A stretch of DNA of 64,000 nucleotides from assembly GCA_947447265.1 (NCBI GenBank), contig CANFKC010000004.1:62001-126000 (forward strand), given 5' to 3'. This document shows, one piece after another, positions 54,946 to 63,743 of this stretch (position 1 is its first letter; each line of letters begins with the position of its first letter). The stretch comes from Chitinophagaceae bacterium. Its GTDB lineage: Bacteria > Bacteroidota > Bacteroidia > Chitinophagales > Chitinophagaceae. Below the pieces are notes generated by a model. It did not search any database. It was given only the letters and a program-made list of their open reading frames with translations, and was not told where the DNA came from. A program made the translations under genes and the position numbers.

Positions 54946-55342
54946 AATATTTCTTGACAGCAATGTACTCATCTATAGCTACTCCAATAGCGAGTTGACC
55001 AAACAATCAATAGCCCGTAAGATTATCACCGAAAGTCACACATTTATTAGTACACAAGTTCTTCAAGAATTAACAAACACCATCACTAAAAAGTTAAAAT
55101 TCAGCTTCAGGCAAGCAGAATCAGCAATTGAGGAGTGTACTAATAATAGTAACGTGCATGCTAACAACGTTGAAACAATTTTACATGCATGTCGCATTGC
55201 AGAAAAATACCTATTCTCATTTTACGACAGTTTGATTGTTTCAGCAGCAATGGAATGCGGATGCACAATCCTCTATTTAGAAGACATGCAACATGGGCAG
55301 AAAATTGAACAAACACTGACAATTTTAAACCCATTTCTCTGA
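54935..55342 (+). CDS. PIN-domain ribonuclease toxin
   Basis: 135 aa from the ATG at 54935. PIN signature acids: Asp8 in 'IFLDSNVLIY', Glu in 'STQVLQELTNTI', and Asp in 'FYDSLIVSAAMECGC'. 'ILYLEDMQHGQKIEQTLTILNPF' closes the fold. VapC-type Mg-dependent ribonucleases of this kind are toxins neutralised by their cognate antitoxin. It overlaps the upstream antitoxin gene by 11 bp. An earlier in-frame start at 54881 would lie inside the antitoxin and is not preferred. Confidence 0.87.
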   Translation: MRDKIFLDSNVLIYSYSNSELTKQSIARKIITESHTFISTQVLQELTNTITKKLKFSFRQAESAIEECTNNSNVHANNVETILHACRIAEKYLFSFYDSLIVSAAMECGCTILYLEDMQHGQKIEQTLTILNPFL

Positions 55343-55612
55343 GATTTCCCTGTCAATAAGATAAAAACAGATGCTAACTCCATCACCCCTCCTTTCTTTG
55401 CTACTTAACTTTTACACACCTCTTCTAGTGCAATGTTGACCTAACTCCCTTATCTTATATTCAGCCGCAAATCATCATCTTTCAGCAAAAACAGGCAACG
55501 CCTAACATGCTTCGGGAAATATTTTTTCCCTGAAGTGAAGTGTATATCTTTAAGTAATTTGCAGTGCAATTCAGGATATTTGCAATAATTCCAACAACCG
55601 CATTCCCGATAC

Positions 55613-58123
55613 ATGAAAAGCCTCGAACAATTAAGAAAATGGTGCCACGGAACCTGGCTTTCAGGTGGTGGAGAGCATATACAAATTGAAAAACTTGCGA
55701 TTGACACCCGTAATATTCAGCAGTCTGAAACAGCATTGTTCGTAGCACTGAAAACTAATTTAAGAGATGGCCATAGCTACATTGCAGATGCATACGCGCA
55801 TGGCGTTCGCAGCTTTTTAGTTTCGCAACCTATTGCGCCTGAAACTTACCCTGCTGCCAACATAATTCAGGTAAAAGATACACTTAATGCACTACAACAA
55901 ATTGCAACCGGAAACAGGAAGCAATTCAATTACCCCGTAATTGGTATTACCGGCAGTAACGGCAAAACCATTGTTAAAGAATGGCTGTACCAACTGCTGG
56001 GCGACCAGTACAATACGGTACGCAGCCCTAAAAGCTATAATTCTCAGATTGGCGTTCCTCTTTCTGTTTGGGATATGGAACCCGAACACGAATTAGGCAT
56101 TTTTGAAGCCGGCATCTCGCAACCAGGAGAGATGGATAAGCTGGAAAGAATTATACAACCGACCATAGGCGTTTTCACCAATATTGGTGAGGCGCACAGT
56201 GAAGGTTTTATGGATATCCGCCAGAAAATAAATGAAAAGCTGGTGCTCTTCAGTCACGCGAAATACCTGGTTTATTGCCATGACCACGCACGGCTGAATG
56301 AAAGCATAGTTAACTATATGCACCACGTAGGCGGCGGCAGGAATAATGACTATTCACTAAAGCTATTTTCGTGGTCAACCAAACAGGACGCAGACCTTAG
56401 GATCACAGCTATATTAAAGCAACACAACAGAACTGAAATAAAGGCCATTTACAGCGGCAACGAAATTGAAATCAGCATTCCTTTCAGTGATGCGGCATCA
56501 ATTGAAAATGCCATCCATTGCTGGTGTGTAGCACTCCTGCTACAGATGAAACAGCAAGAGATTACAACCCGGATGGCAGCACTGCAACCAGTGTCTATGC
56601 GACTGGAGTTAAGGCATGGCTCTAACGATTGTACCATCATCAATGACGCCTATAATTCCGACCTTACTTCGTTGCAATTAGCATTGGGGTACTTAGACCA
56701 GCAAAGGCAACATCCGCAACACACCGTCATCATGTCTGACATGCTGCAAATGGGCAGGCGCGATCTTGACCTGTATGACGAAGTGGCTACCCTAATCAGC
56801 AAACGAAATATACAACGTTTTATAGGTATTGGTCCGGCACTTTACAAGAACAAAGCTGCGTTCCGTAAACACAAAAAGCTTCGCAGCATTTTCTTTAAAT
56901 CGACCAACGATTTTCTAAAAAATTTCCACTTACTCACGTTCAATAAGGAGGCGATACTCTTAAAGGGAGCGCGTGTTTTTGCGTTCGAAAAAATAGGGCT
57001 ATTACTTGAACAGCAGATACACCAAACAGTACTATCAATAAACCTTGCCGCCTTACGCCAGAACCTGGACGTATTCAGGGGAGAAGTACTGCCTGGCATA
57101 AAGTTCATGGCCATGGTAAAGGCGTTTGCCTACGGCAGCGGCAGCTTTGAAATAGCAAACCTGTTACAGCATGCTGGTGTCGACTATCTTACCGTTGCCT
57201 ATACCGATGAAGGTATCGCGTTGCGCAAATCAGGCATCACGGTCCCGATAATGGTAATGAGCCCCGACGCAACTTCGTTCGACCGTATGATAGCCTGGAA
57301 ACTGGAACCGGAAATATATAATTTCCGTTCGCTGGCTATGTTTACGCAAATTGCCAATACGCTGCAAGTACAGCACTACCCTATTCATATAAAGCTGGAT
57401 ACAGGCATGCACCGCTTAGGTTTCGGTGAGAGCGATATTGATGAACTGGCCAGACTACTTAACGAAAATCCGTTACTCAAAGTAGCCAGCATATTCAGCC
57501 ACCTGGCGGCCAGTGACGACCCTACGCAGGATAGCTTTACACAGCAACAGGGAGATCGCTTTGAACAAATGAGCAACCAGCTCATAAAAGTTATCGGGCA
57601 TCACCCGTTTCGACATTTAGTTAATTCGGCCGGTATTGTACGCCACCCCTATTTGCATTACGACATGGTGCGTCTCGGCCTGGGTCTTTATGGTGTTGAC
57701 GGCAGCCACGCCCTGCAGGGTCGGCTTAACCAGATAAGCACGCTTAAAACCATGCTGGCGCAGGTGCGCGACGTACCCAAGGGCGACAGCATTGGTTACG
57801 GGCACAAAACAATTGCCGCAGAAAAAATGCGCATCGCAACCATTTGCATTGGCTATGCCGATGGCTATTTCCGGTCATTTGGCAACGGCAATGCATACGT
57901 ACTTATACACGGCATGCAGGCGAGAACCATTGGCTCAATCTGCATGGATATGTGCATGGTCGATATCACTAATATTCCTGACGCGAAAGAAGGTGATGAA
58001 GCAATTGTTTTTGGCAAAGAACTACCAGTTACACTGCTTGCAGAATGGGCCGGCACAATATCCTATGAAGTAATGACCAGCATATCGCAGAGAGTAAAGA
58101 GGGTTTACGTAAACGAAGAGTGA
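55613..58123 (+). CDS. murF-alr: Bifunctional UDP-N-acetylmuramoyl-tripeptide:D-Ala-D-Ala ligase/alanine racemase
   Basis: 836 aa. Residues about 1-460 are MurF: substrate domain, ATP loop 'GITGSNGKTIVKEW' (about 115-128), 'GIFEAGISQPGEMDKL', and the third domain with 'NDAYNSDLTSLQLAL'. Residues about 465-836 are alanine racemase: PLP Lys503 in 'MAMVKAFAYGSG', 'KLDTGMHRLGF', 'SICMDMCMVD' and 'ISQRVKRVY'. Fusion supplies D-Ala to the ligase that attaches D-Ala-D-Ala to the cell-wall precursor; this arrangement is typical of Bacteroidota. The racemase lysine motif reads VKAFAYG rather than VKANAYG. Toxin-antitoxin pairs lie on both sides. Confidence 0.96.
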   Translation: MKSLEQLRKWCHGTWLSGGGEHIQIEKLAIDTRNIQQSETALFVALKTNLRDGHSYIADAYAHGVRSFLVSQPIAPETYPAANIIQVKDTLNALQQIATGNRKQFNYPVIGITGSNGKTIVKEWLYQLLGDQYNTVRSPKSYNSQIGVPLSVWDMEPEHELGIFEAGISQPGEMDKLERIIQPTIGVFTNIGEAHSEGFMDIRQKINEKLVLFSHAKYLVYCHDHARLNESIVNYMHHVGGGRNNDYSLKLFSWSTKQDADLRITAILKQHNRTEIKAIYSGNEIEISIPFSDAASIENAIHCWCVALLLQMKQQEITTRMAALQPVSMRLELRHGSNDCTIINDAYNSDLTSLQLALGYLDQQRQHPQHTVIMSDMLQMGRRDLDLYDEVATLISKRNIQRFIGIGPALYKNKAAFRKHKKLRSIFFKSTNDFLKNFHLLTFNKEAILLKGARVFAFEKIGLLLEQQIHQTVLSINLAALRQNLDVFRGEVLPGIKFMAMVKAFAYGSGSFEIANLLQHAGVDYLTVAYTDEGIALRKSGITVPIMVMSPDATSFDRMIAWKLEPEIYNFRSLAMFTQIANTLQVQHYPIHIKLDTGMHRLGFGESDIDELARLLNENPLLKVASIFSHLAASDDPTQDSFTQQQGDRFEQMSNQLIKVIGHHPFRHLVNSAGIVRHPYLHYDMVRLGLGLYGVDGSHALQGRLNQISTLKTMLAQVRDVPKGDSIGYGHKTIAAEKMRIATICIGYADGYFRSFGNGNAYVLIHGMQARTIGSICMDMCMVDITNIPDAKEGDEAIVFGKELPVTLLAEWAGTISYEVMTSISQRVKRVYVNEE

Positions 58124-58166
58124 CACCAGTTAATGCACAATACTAAAAAACACTTATTTTTGTGTT

Positions 58167-58391
58167 ATGAATATCCAGGCAGAGAAAATAGAATTGATAC
58201 GACTCATTACTGAAATCGAAAGTGAGAAAGTTCTAAAGAAACTTAAAGAGATTTTGACTGCGCCCAATAAGTCGATTAAGACAAAGCATGACTTAGAAAA
58301 TCCGATAATGACGAAAAGGCTTGAAGAAAGCAAAAAGCAGATTACAGAAGGTAAAGGAGTAAAAGTAACTCTTGACGAAATATGGAAATAA
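58167..58391 (+). CDS. Antitoxin of a YoeB-type system
   Basis: 74 aa, helical throughout, with 'AEKIELIRLITEIESEKVLKKLKEIL' and a charged C-terminal part 'KGVKVTLDEIWK'. This composition fits the short antitoxins that precede RelE/YoeB toxins in Bacteroidota. Its 3' end overlaps the toxin gene by 10 bp. A TATTTTTG sits at 58155-58162, just before the ATG. Function is inferred from position. Confidence 0.8.
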   Translation: MNIQAEKIELIRLITEIESEKVLKKLKEILTAPNKSIKTKHDLENPIMTKRLEESKKQITEGKGVKVTLDEIWK

Positions 58392-58639
58392 TATTTTCGA
58401 CAAATGCACTTGAGGACCTAGCTTATTGGAAACAAATCAGGAACGAAAAAGTACTCATACGGATACGTTTACTGCTGGAAGATATTCAAAATGGTCCGTA
58501 TCAGGGTATCGGAAAACCTGAACCCTTAAAACATAATTTTTCAGGCATGTGGTCGCGACGTATAAATCGCGAACATCGTTTGATCTACTCTTTCGATGCC
58601 GGTTGTATTACTGTTCATGCACTCCGGGAACACTACTAA
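58382..58639 (+). CDS. Txe/YoeB-family mRNA interferase toxin
   Basis: 85 aa. Diagnostic features: 'MEIIFSTNALEDLAYW' start, 'RIRLLLEDIQNGPYQGIGKPEPLKHNFSGMWSRRINREHRLIYSF' and C-terminal 'VHALREHY' (the catalytic His/Tyr end of YoeB). YoeB toxins cut mRNA at the ribosome A site. It overlaps the antitoxin gene by 10 bp. It lies 258 bp downstream of murF-alr. Confidence 0.93.
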   Translation: MEIIFSTNALEDLAYWKQIRNEKVLIRIRLLLEDIQNGPYQGIGKPEPLKHNFSGMWSRRINREHRLIYSFDAGCITVHALREHY

Positions 58640-58705
58640 AAGTCCCTATAATCCTTGATACCATCAAGGAAGGCAATGCAATTGCAACCTAAAATCTAAT
58701 TTATA

Positions 58706-59335
58706 TTAATGCCATCCGCTGCACTTCATGATATTCATGCAAGAGGTACAAAACACACTTTCAGCATCCAGATGATTTTTCCCTTCAGCGGCAGCCATAA
58801 AGCAAGATTTACTTGCGCAATGCGGCAATCCAAATGTGTGACCCAATTCATGAATAGCAACTTTGTACAGCTGTTCGGACAAGTTATTTTTATGTAATCG
58901 AAATGTTGACACAACACATGCTTTACCCGGGCTATAACCCAATCCCATAACGCCCCAATCTTTAATAGCGTCGTTGCTAGTGCTTATGTCTCGCTGCGTA
59001 AGTCCAATAACAATTGAATTTCCTTTAGCTCTCTTTGCCAGCCATGCGATAATCGTATCGGCCCGGTAACGGTCTCTGGGCGCATAATATGCGGCTGTGG
59101 GTAATGGTATTGCTTCATTTAGTTTTACATAAGCGTAGTTTTGGCTTACTTTACGGTATACATTAACAACTAACACCTGCGAAATTCCATTAAATGGCTG
59201 AATGATAATCGTATCCTGCTTAATCGCCATCGGCAAATTATACACTATCCGTTTCTGGATATTATGAGGTAGCAGCAGGTACGCACCGACTGCAATAGCA
59301 AAAATCAAGCTCAATACGATGACAACCTTTTTCAT
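58706..59335 (-). CDS. Archaemetzincin-like zinc metalloprotease
   Basis: 209 aa with an N-terminal signal anchor (about 4-22). The zinc site is 'HELGHTFGLPHC' (His162, Glu163, His166, His172), followed by Cys173, Cys178, Met180 and the pair Cys196/Cys199. This follows the archaemetzincin pattern HExxHxxGxxHCx4CxM...CxxC, with 15 rather than 17 residues before the last CxxC. Archaemetzincins are rare in bacteria and their substrates are unknown. The signal anchor suggests a periplasmic location. It converges with the YoeB gene. Confidence 0.88.
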   Translation of the reverse strand: MKKVVIVLSLIFAIAVGAYLLLPHNIQKRIVYNLPMAIKQDTIIIQPFNGISQVLVVNVYRKVSQNYAYVKLNEAIPLPTAAYYAPRDRYRADTIIAWLAKRAKGNSIVIGLTQRDISTSNDAIKDWGVMGLGYSPGKACVVSTFRLHKNNLSEQLYKVAIHELGHTFGLPHCASKSCFMAAAEGKNHLDAESVFCTSCMNIMKCSGWH

Positions 59336-59430
59336 GAATTATCCAATACACATGTTAATCCCCGAAATCAAAAAAGGTAACCGTGTTCAAATAAACTGCC
59401 CCCTGCAAACTGCAAACTGCCTACTGCAAA

Positions 59431-59772
59431 CTATTGCCCAACAAGTTCTTCCCAAAACTCTGCGCCGCGCCTTGTATGGGGAATAACTATGGTGCCGCCA
59501 ACAATATTGGCTACAGCAAAAATTTCATACACTTCGTCGGTGGTCAAGCCCTGCTCGTGGCACTTTTCAAGGTGATATTTAATGCAATCGTCGCAGCGGA
59601 GTACCATACTGGCTACCAGGCCGAGCATCTCCTTTGTTTTGGTTGAAAGCGCGCCCTCTGCATAGGTATTGGTATCGAGGTTAAACAACCGATTGATCAC
59701 TTTATTTTGCTTACCCAAAATAACCTCATTCATTTTGGCTCTATACTCGTTAAATTCCTGAACCTGGCTCAT
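59431..59772 (-). CDS. Carboxymuconolactone decarboxylase (AhpD-like) family protein
   Basis: 113-aa helical protein. The CMD motif 'ALSTKTKEMLGLVASMVLRCDDCIKYHLEKCHEQGLTTDEVYEIF' contains the CxxC pair and downstream His of AhpD-type proteins. Such proteins relay electrons to peroxiredoxins or act as small decarboxylases; the role here is unknown. It is monocistronic, divergent from the DUF3467 gene across a 232-bp gap. Confidence 0.92.
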   Translation of the reverse strand: MSQVQEFNEYRAKMNEVILGKQNKVINRLFNLDTNTYAEGALSTKTKEMLGLVASMVLRCDDCIKYHLEKCHEQGLTTDEVYEIFAVANIVGGTIVIPHTRRGAEFWEELVGQ

Positions 59773-60004
59773 ATTATCAGTTTAAATATTTTGTTTAAGA
59801 AATGTCTCGCAATATACATATCCTTGTCGTGCCAACAGTTAACGGACTAATTCACAGCCGACCGAGAAACCAATTCAATTAGCAAATAAAAAATACGAAA
59901 CAATGGAAGCAGCATTTTCCGGCATTTATCCACCTTTCGAAAATTACTCTTTAACATGTAAGGCAATCAACGTAATTTAGCAACCTCAAACTAAATTTAG
60001 AATT

Positions 60005-60325
60005 ATGTCTGACATTCAGGAACAACAAGCAGAACAACAACTTAATATCGAACTTTCAGAAGAAATGGCTGATGGCACTTATGCTAACCTCGCGATCATC
60101 ACACATTCTTTCGCAGAATTCGTGATTGACTTCGTTAACGTTATGCCTAACGTACCCAAAGCAAAGGTAAAATCGCGCATCGTAATGACCCCTCAACACT
60201 CAAAAAGGCTGATGAAGGCGTTAATTGACAATGTAAAGCGTTTCGAAGCTCAATATGGTGTTATTAAAGACCAGGAGCAAACAGCAATGCCTTTCAATTT
60301 TGGTTCGCCTACAGCACAAGCTTAA
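60005..60325 (+). CDS. DUF3467 family protein
   Basis: 106 aa. 'EEMADGTYANLAIITHSFAEFVIDFVNVMPNVPKAKVKSRIVMTPQHSKRLMKALIDNVKRFE' is the DUF3467 signature, common across Bacteroidota and of unknown function. It is a soluble protein, 19 bp ahead of guaA and probably cotranscribed with it. Confidence 0.92.
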   Translation: MSDIQEQQAEQQLNIELSEEMADGTYANLAIITHSFAEFVIDFVNVMPNVPKAKVKSRIVMTPQHSKRLMKALIDNVKRFEAQYGVIKDQEQTAMPFNFGSPTAQA

Positions 60326-60344
60326 GCTGGTTTAAAATATTTGA

Positions 60345-61886
60345 ATGAACGATAAAATTCTGATACTCGACTTCGGGTCGCAGTTCACACAATTGATAGC
60401 TCGCCGCATACGCGAGCTAAATGTGTATTGTGAAATACAACCATGCACAAAACCAGTACCGGCTAATGACCCAACTTTAAAAGGGGTTATCCTTTCCGGC
60501 AGCCCGTTCTCTGTTAACGACCCCAAGGCTCCCAAACCAGACATAGCCGCAATCGGCGCGATAGTGCCGGTGCTCTGTGTTTGCTACGGGGCGCAGCTGC
60601 TTGCCGTACAAGGCGGTGCTGAAGTTGGTCAGTCGTCGCACAGGGAATACGGACGTGCTCACCTGCAGGATGTACAAACTGACGCGCTTTTGGCAACTAT
60701 TGCCAATGGATCCCAAGTTTGGATGAGTCATAGTGATACTATTAAGAGTTTGCCAACGGGCTTTACCCTTTTGGCACATACTGAAAGTATTCCGGTTGCA
60801 GCATATAAAGCGGGCGCTGCTTTTGCAGCAAACCCGGTTTATGGCATACAGTTCCACCCCGAGGTTACGCACAGTACTGATGGCGGGCAATTGCTGAAAA
60901 ACTTTATAGTTGATATCTGCGGTTGCAGGCAAGACTGGACACCAGCAGCATTTATACAGGAAACTGTTGACCGTATCAAAACCCAGGTGGGCGATGGTAA
61001 GGTGGTGATGGCCCTTAGCGGTGGTGTTGACTCTACTGTTGCAGCTATGCTTATTAATAAAGCAATAGGCGACAAACTGTATTGCATATTTGTTGATAAC
61101 GGTCTTTTACGTAAAGATGAGTTTCAGCAGGTGCTCGATGGCTATAAGCACCTTGGCCTCAATACCAAGGGCGTTGATGCACACGAGCGTTTCTATAGCG
61201 AGCTCGCTGACGTAGCCGACCCTGAAAAGAAAAGGAAGATCATTGGGCGTTTATTCATAGAAGTGTTTCATGAAGAGGCTGTTAGCCTTAAAGATGTGAG
61301 CTTCCTTGGCCAGGGTACTATTTACCCTGATGTTATTGAATCACTATCCGTGCACGGCCCTTCGGCTACAATTAAAAGCCACCACAATGTTGGGGGCTTG
61401 CCGGAGATCATGCATCTTTCACTCGTAGAACCGCTGCGCGCTTTGTTTAAAGATGAAGTACGAAGGGTTGGCCGCGAAATGGGCATTGACGAAATATTTA
61501 TAGGGCGTCATCCTTTCCCTGGACCGGGGCTGGGCATACGTATCCTTGGACCAGTTAGTGCCGAAAAAGTAAAAATGCTGCAGGAAGCTGACGCTATTTA
61601 CATACAGCACCTTCGCGATAGCGGCTGGTACCACAAGGTATGGCAGGCCGGCGCTATTTTGCTGCCTGTACAAAGTGTTGGTGTGATGGGCGATGAACGT
61701 ACCTACGAATTTACCTGTGCACTCCGCGCAGTAACTTCGGTCGATGGTATGACCGCCGACTTCTCGCACCTGCCACACGAATTACTGGGTAAAATATCAA
61801 ACGACATTATTAACCGCGTACGTGGTATTAACCGCGTGGTTTACGACATCAGTTCGAAACCACCGGCCACCATAGAATGGGAATAA
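60345..61886 (+). CDS. guaA: GMP synthase (glutamine-hydrolysing)
   Basis: 513 aa. Converts XMP to GMP with glutamine and ATP. The N-terminal class I glutamine amidotransferase has the nucleophile Cys80 in '[12 protein letters not shown]' and '[11 protein letters not shown]'. The ATP pyrophosphatase domain has the P-loop '[15 protein letters not shown]' (about 222-236), and the dimerisation domain ends '[21 protein letters not shown]'. The gene is followed by a strong terminator and belongs to the same pathway as guaB at 22.2 kb. Confidence 0.97.
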   Translation: MNDKILILDFGSQFTQLIARRIRELNVYCEIQPCTKPVPANDPTLKGVILSGSPFSVNDPKAPKPDIAAIGAIVPVLCVCYGAQLLAVQGGAEVGQSSHREYGRAHLQDVQTDALLATIANGSQVWMSHSDTIKSLPTGFTLLAHTESIPVAAYKAGAAFAANPVYGIQFHPEVTHSTDGGQLLKNFIVDICGCRQDWTPAAFIQETVDRIKTQVGDGKVVMALSGGVDSTVAAMLINKAIGDKLYCIFVDNGLLRKDEFQQVLDGYKHLGLNTKGVDAHERFYSELADVADPEKKRKIIGRLFIEVFHEEAVSLKDVSFLGQGTIYPDVIESLSVHGPSATIKSHHNVGGLPEIMHLSLVEPLRALFKDEVRRVGREMGIDEIFIGRHPFPGPGLGIRILGPVSAEKVKMLQEADAIYIQHLRDSGWYHKVWQAGAILLPVQSVGVMGDERTYEFTCALRAVTSVDGMTADFSHLPHELLGKISNDIINRVRGINRVVYDISSKPPATIEWE

Positions 61887-61892
61887 AGTATT

Positions 61893-61922
61893 AAAGCCTG
61901 CAAATTTTTTGCAGGCTTTTTT
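61893..61922 (+). terminator. Terminator of guaA
   Basis: 9-bp stem aaagcctgc (61893-61901) with gcaggcttt (61911-61919), loop of 9 nt, T-run 61917-61922. It lies 7 bp after the guaA stop. Confidence 0.85.
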
Positions 61923-62124
61923 GTTCCTACCCTGCCATGGCAGACTGTTTTTTTTGAGAAAGGAAGAAACCTAAATATCAAAAAATGGATGGAATTGCCT
62001 GCGCTTCGGACCTGGCAATTTGCGAAATAGGACTATGTACGGTGCAGCCCCCTTCAATTCTCAGCCCACGCATCAAAATTAGAGCAACATTTTATATATT
62101 GCCCCCGGTTACAACTTCAGCACA

Positions 62125-63627
62125 ATGCGCAAATTCATAATATATTTACTGGCATTTTCTCTCACTATTGGTTTGGCTGAAACTGCCGATGCTCAATTCT
62201 GGAAAAAGAAGAGTAAAAAACATGCTACAAAAGGCAAAAGCAAAAAAAGCACGCGCGAAAAAGACGAAACAACGAAAACAGACGACAATACCGCAACCAA
62301 TGAGGAAGACGACCGGAAAGTAGAAAACGAACCTAAGAAAACCCGCAGCCAGAAGAAAAAAGAAAAACAGGATAAAAAGCGAAAGGAAAAAGAGGAAAGA
62401 AAAAAACAAAAAGAGAAGGAAAAGAAAGAAAAAAAAGAGCGGAAGGAAAAGAAGAAACGTAAGTCCAAAATACTCATAGCTGCACCTGAGCAGGCCAAAG
62501 TGGTAAATAAATGGGCGGACATAGAATATCCGATTTCCCATAAAAAAAGCCATTATCGTATTGACCTGCTGGCACCTATGTACCTTGATGAATTGGTAAG
62601 GAATGGCAACCCCAGCACCTACATACCTGAAAAAGCAACCAGAGGGCTTGATTTTTACAAGGGCGTGCAGATAGCAGCAGATACTCTTAAAAAGGCGTTA
62701 TTCGACATTGACATTTATGTGCATGATGTTGCATCACTTATGGAGTCGTCGGAAGCGCTGATACGTAAGAATGCGCTTGATTCGGCCGACCTGTTGCTGG
62801 GCGCTGTGGGAGATAAAGATGTTGCAGGGCTTGCTGCCTACGCCAAAAAGAAACAGATCAATTTCATTTCTGCTGTATCTGGTGCCGACGGTGGCGTAAA
62901 AGAGAATCCCTACTTTACTATGCTGCAACCTTCTGTAAAAAGCTATTGCGAATGGATAACCTCAAAATTAGAGAACACCTTCCCGAAAGGAAAGGTATTG
63001 CTAATGCATCGCGACAACAACGCGACAGATGACAATTGCTTCAAATACCTGGTTGACGAGCCTAATAGCAAGGCCATGTATAATACCCTGCTGTGCAATA
63101 CCGCCCCGAATAATGAAGCCATTGGCCGCATAATAGACACACAAAGCAATATAGTTGTAGTAGCTATAAATGATATTAAGTACGCAGATAGCATGGTGAA
63201 AACCTTAAAAAAAGAGTTTCCGCGTACCCACTTTGATGTTTACGGAATGCCTGCCTGGAGCAACGCTTCCGGCCTATTTAAGCAACACGGCTATGACGAG
63301 TTTGTGTTTTATATTCCAACGCCGTTTGTCTTCAACAATACCGAAGGTTTTGCTAAGTATGTGGAAAGGGTATTTAAGAAAGAGTATGGTGGCAAGCCTT
63401 CAGAAATGGTCTATCGCGGATTTGAAACCATGTATTGGTATGCCAATATGCTAAAAAACTACGGACCGGTCTTCAACAAATATTATACTGATAACGAACT
63501 GGCACCACTGACCAAATTTGAAATTAAGCCACAATGGGATGACAAAGGCAACCTAATATACCAGGAAAACAGGCATTTGTCGCTAAAGAAGATTGACATG
63601 TCAAGCGCAGTTATTATCACTAAATAG
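62125..63627 (+). CDS. Secreted periplasmic-binding-protein-like protein with Lys-rich N-terminal segment
   Basis: 500 aa. Signal peptide (MRKFIIYLLAFSLTIGLAETADAQ), then a strongly charged Lys/Glu/Arg-rich stretch (about 27-113, with runs such as 'EKKEKKERKEKKKRKSK'). Residues about 140-480 resemble the type 1 periplasmic binding fold: 'YKGVQIAADTLKKALFDIDIYVHDV', 'DLLLGAVGDKDVAGLAAYAKKKQINFIS', 'VYGMPAWSNASGLFKQHGYDEFVFYIP'. It may bind a ligand or sit on the surface. No transporter gene is next to it. The charged part could tether it to peptidoglycan or membrane. Confidence 0.78.
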   Translation: MRKFIIYLLAFSLTIGLAETADAQFWKKKSKKHATKGKSKKSTREKDETTKTDDNTATNEEDDRKVENEPKKTRSQKKKEKQDKKRKEKEERKKQKEKEKKEKKERKEKKKRKSKILIAAPEQAKVVNKWADIEYPISHKKSHYRIDLLAPMYLDELVRNGNPSTYIPEKATRGLDFYKGVQIAADTLKKALFDIDIYVHDVASLMESSEALIRKNALDSADLLLGAVGDKDVAGLAAYAKKKQINFISAVSGADGGVKENPYFTMLQPSVKSYCEWITSKLENTFPKGKVLLMHRDNNATDDNCFKYLVDEPNSKAMYNTLLCNTAPNNEAIGRIIDTQSNIVVVAINDIKYADSMVKTLKKEFPRTHFDVYGMPAWSNASGLFKQHGYDEFVFYIPTPFVFNNTEGFAKYVERVFKKEYGGKPSEMVYRGFETMYWYANMLKNYGPVFNKYYTDNELAPLTKFEIKPQWDDKGNLIYQENRHLSLKKIDMSSAVIITK

Positions 63628-63743
63628 AAAAGACCGTTACAGCGATAATTCACCTTAGGTATGCACCGGAATTGTCGCATTTACCTGCAGCCTGCACACT
63701 TAAAAAATTTACCCTTACATTTGCCGCCTAATTCAGTAAAACA

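Noticed and set aside
62146-62553. Minus-strand Phe/Leu-rich frame that looks like a membrane protein
   Set aside because: It is the complement of the AAA/AAG-rich codons of the Lys-rich segment in the plus-strand protein, so its hydrophobicity is an artefact.
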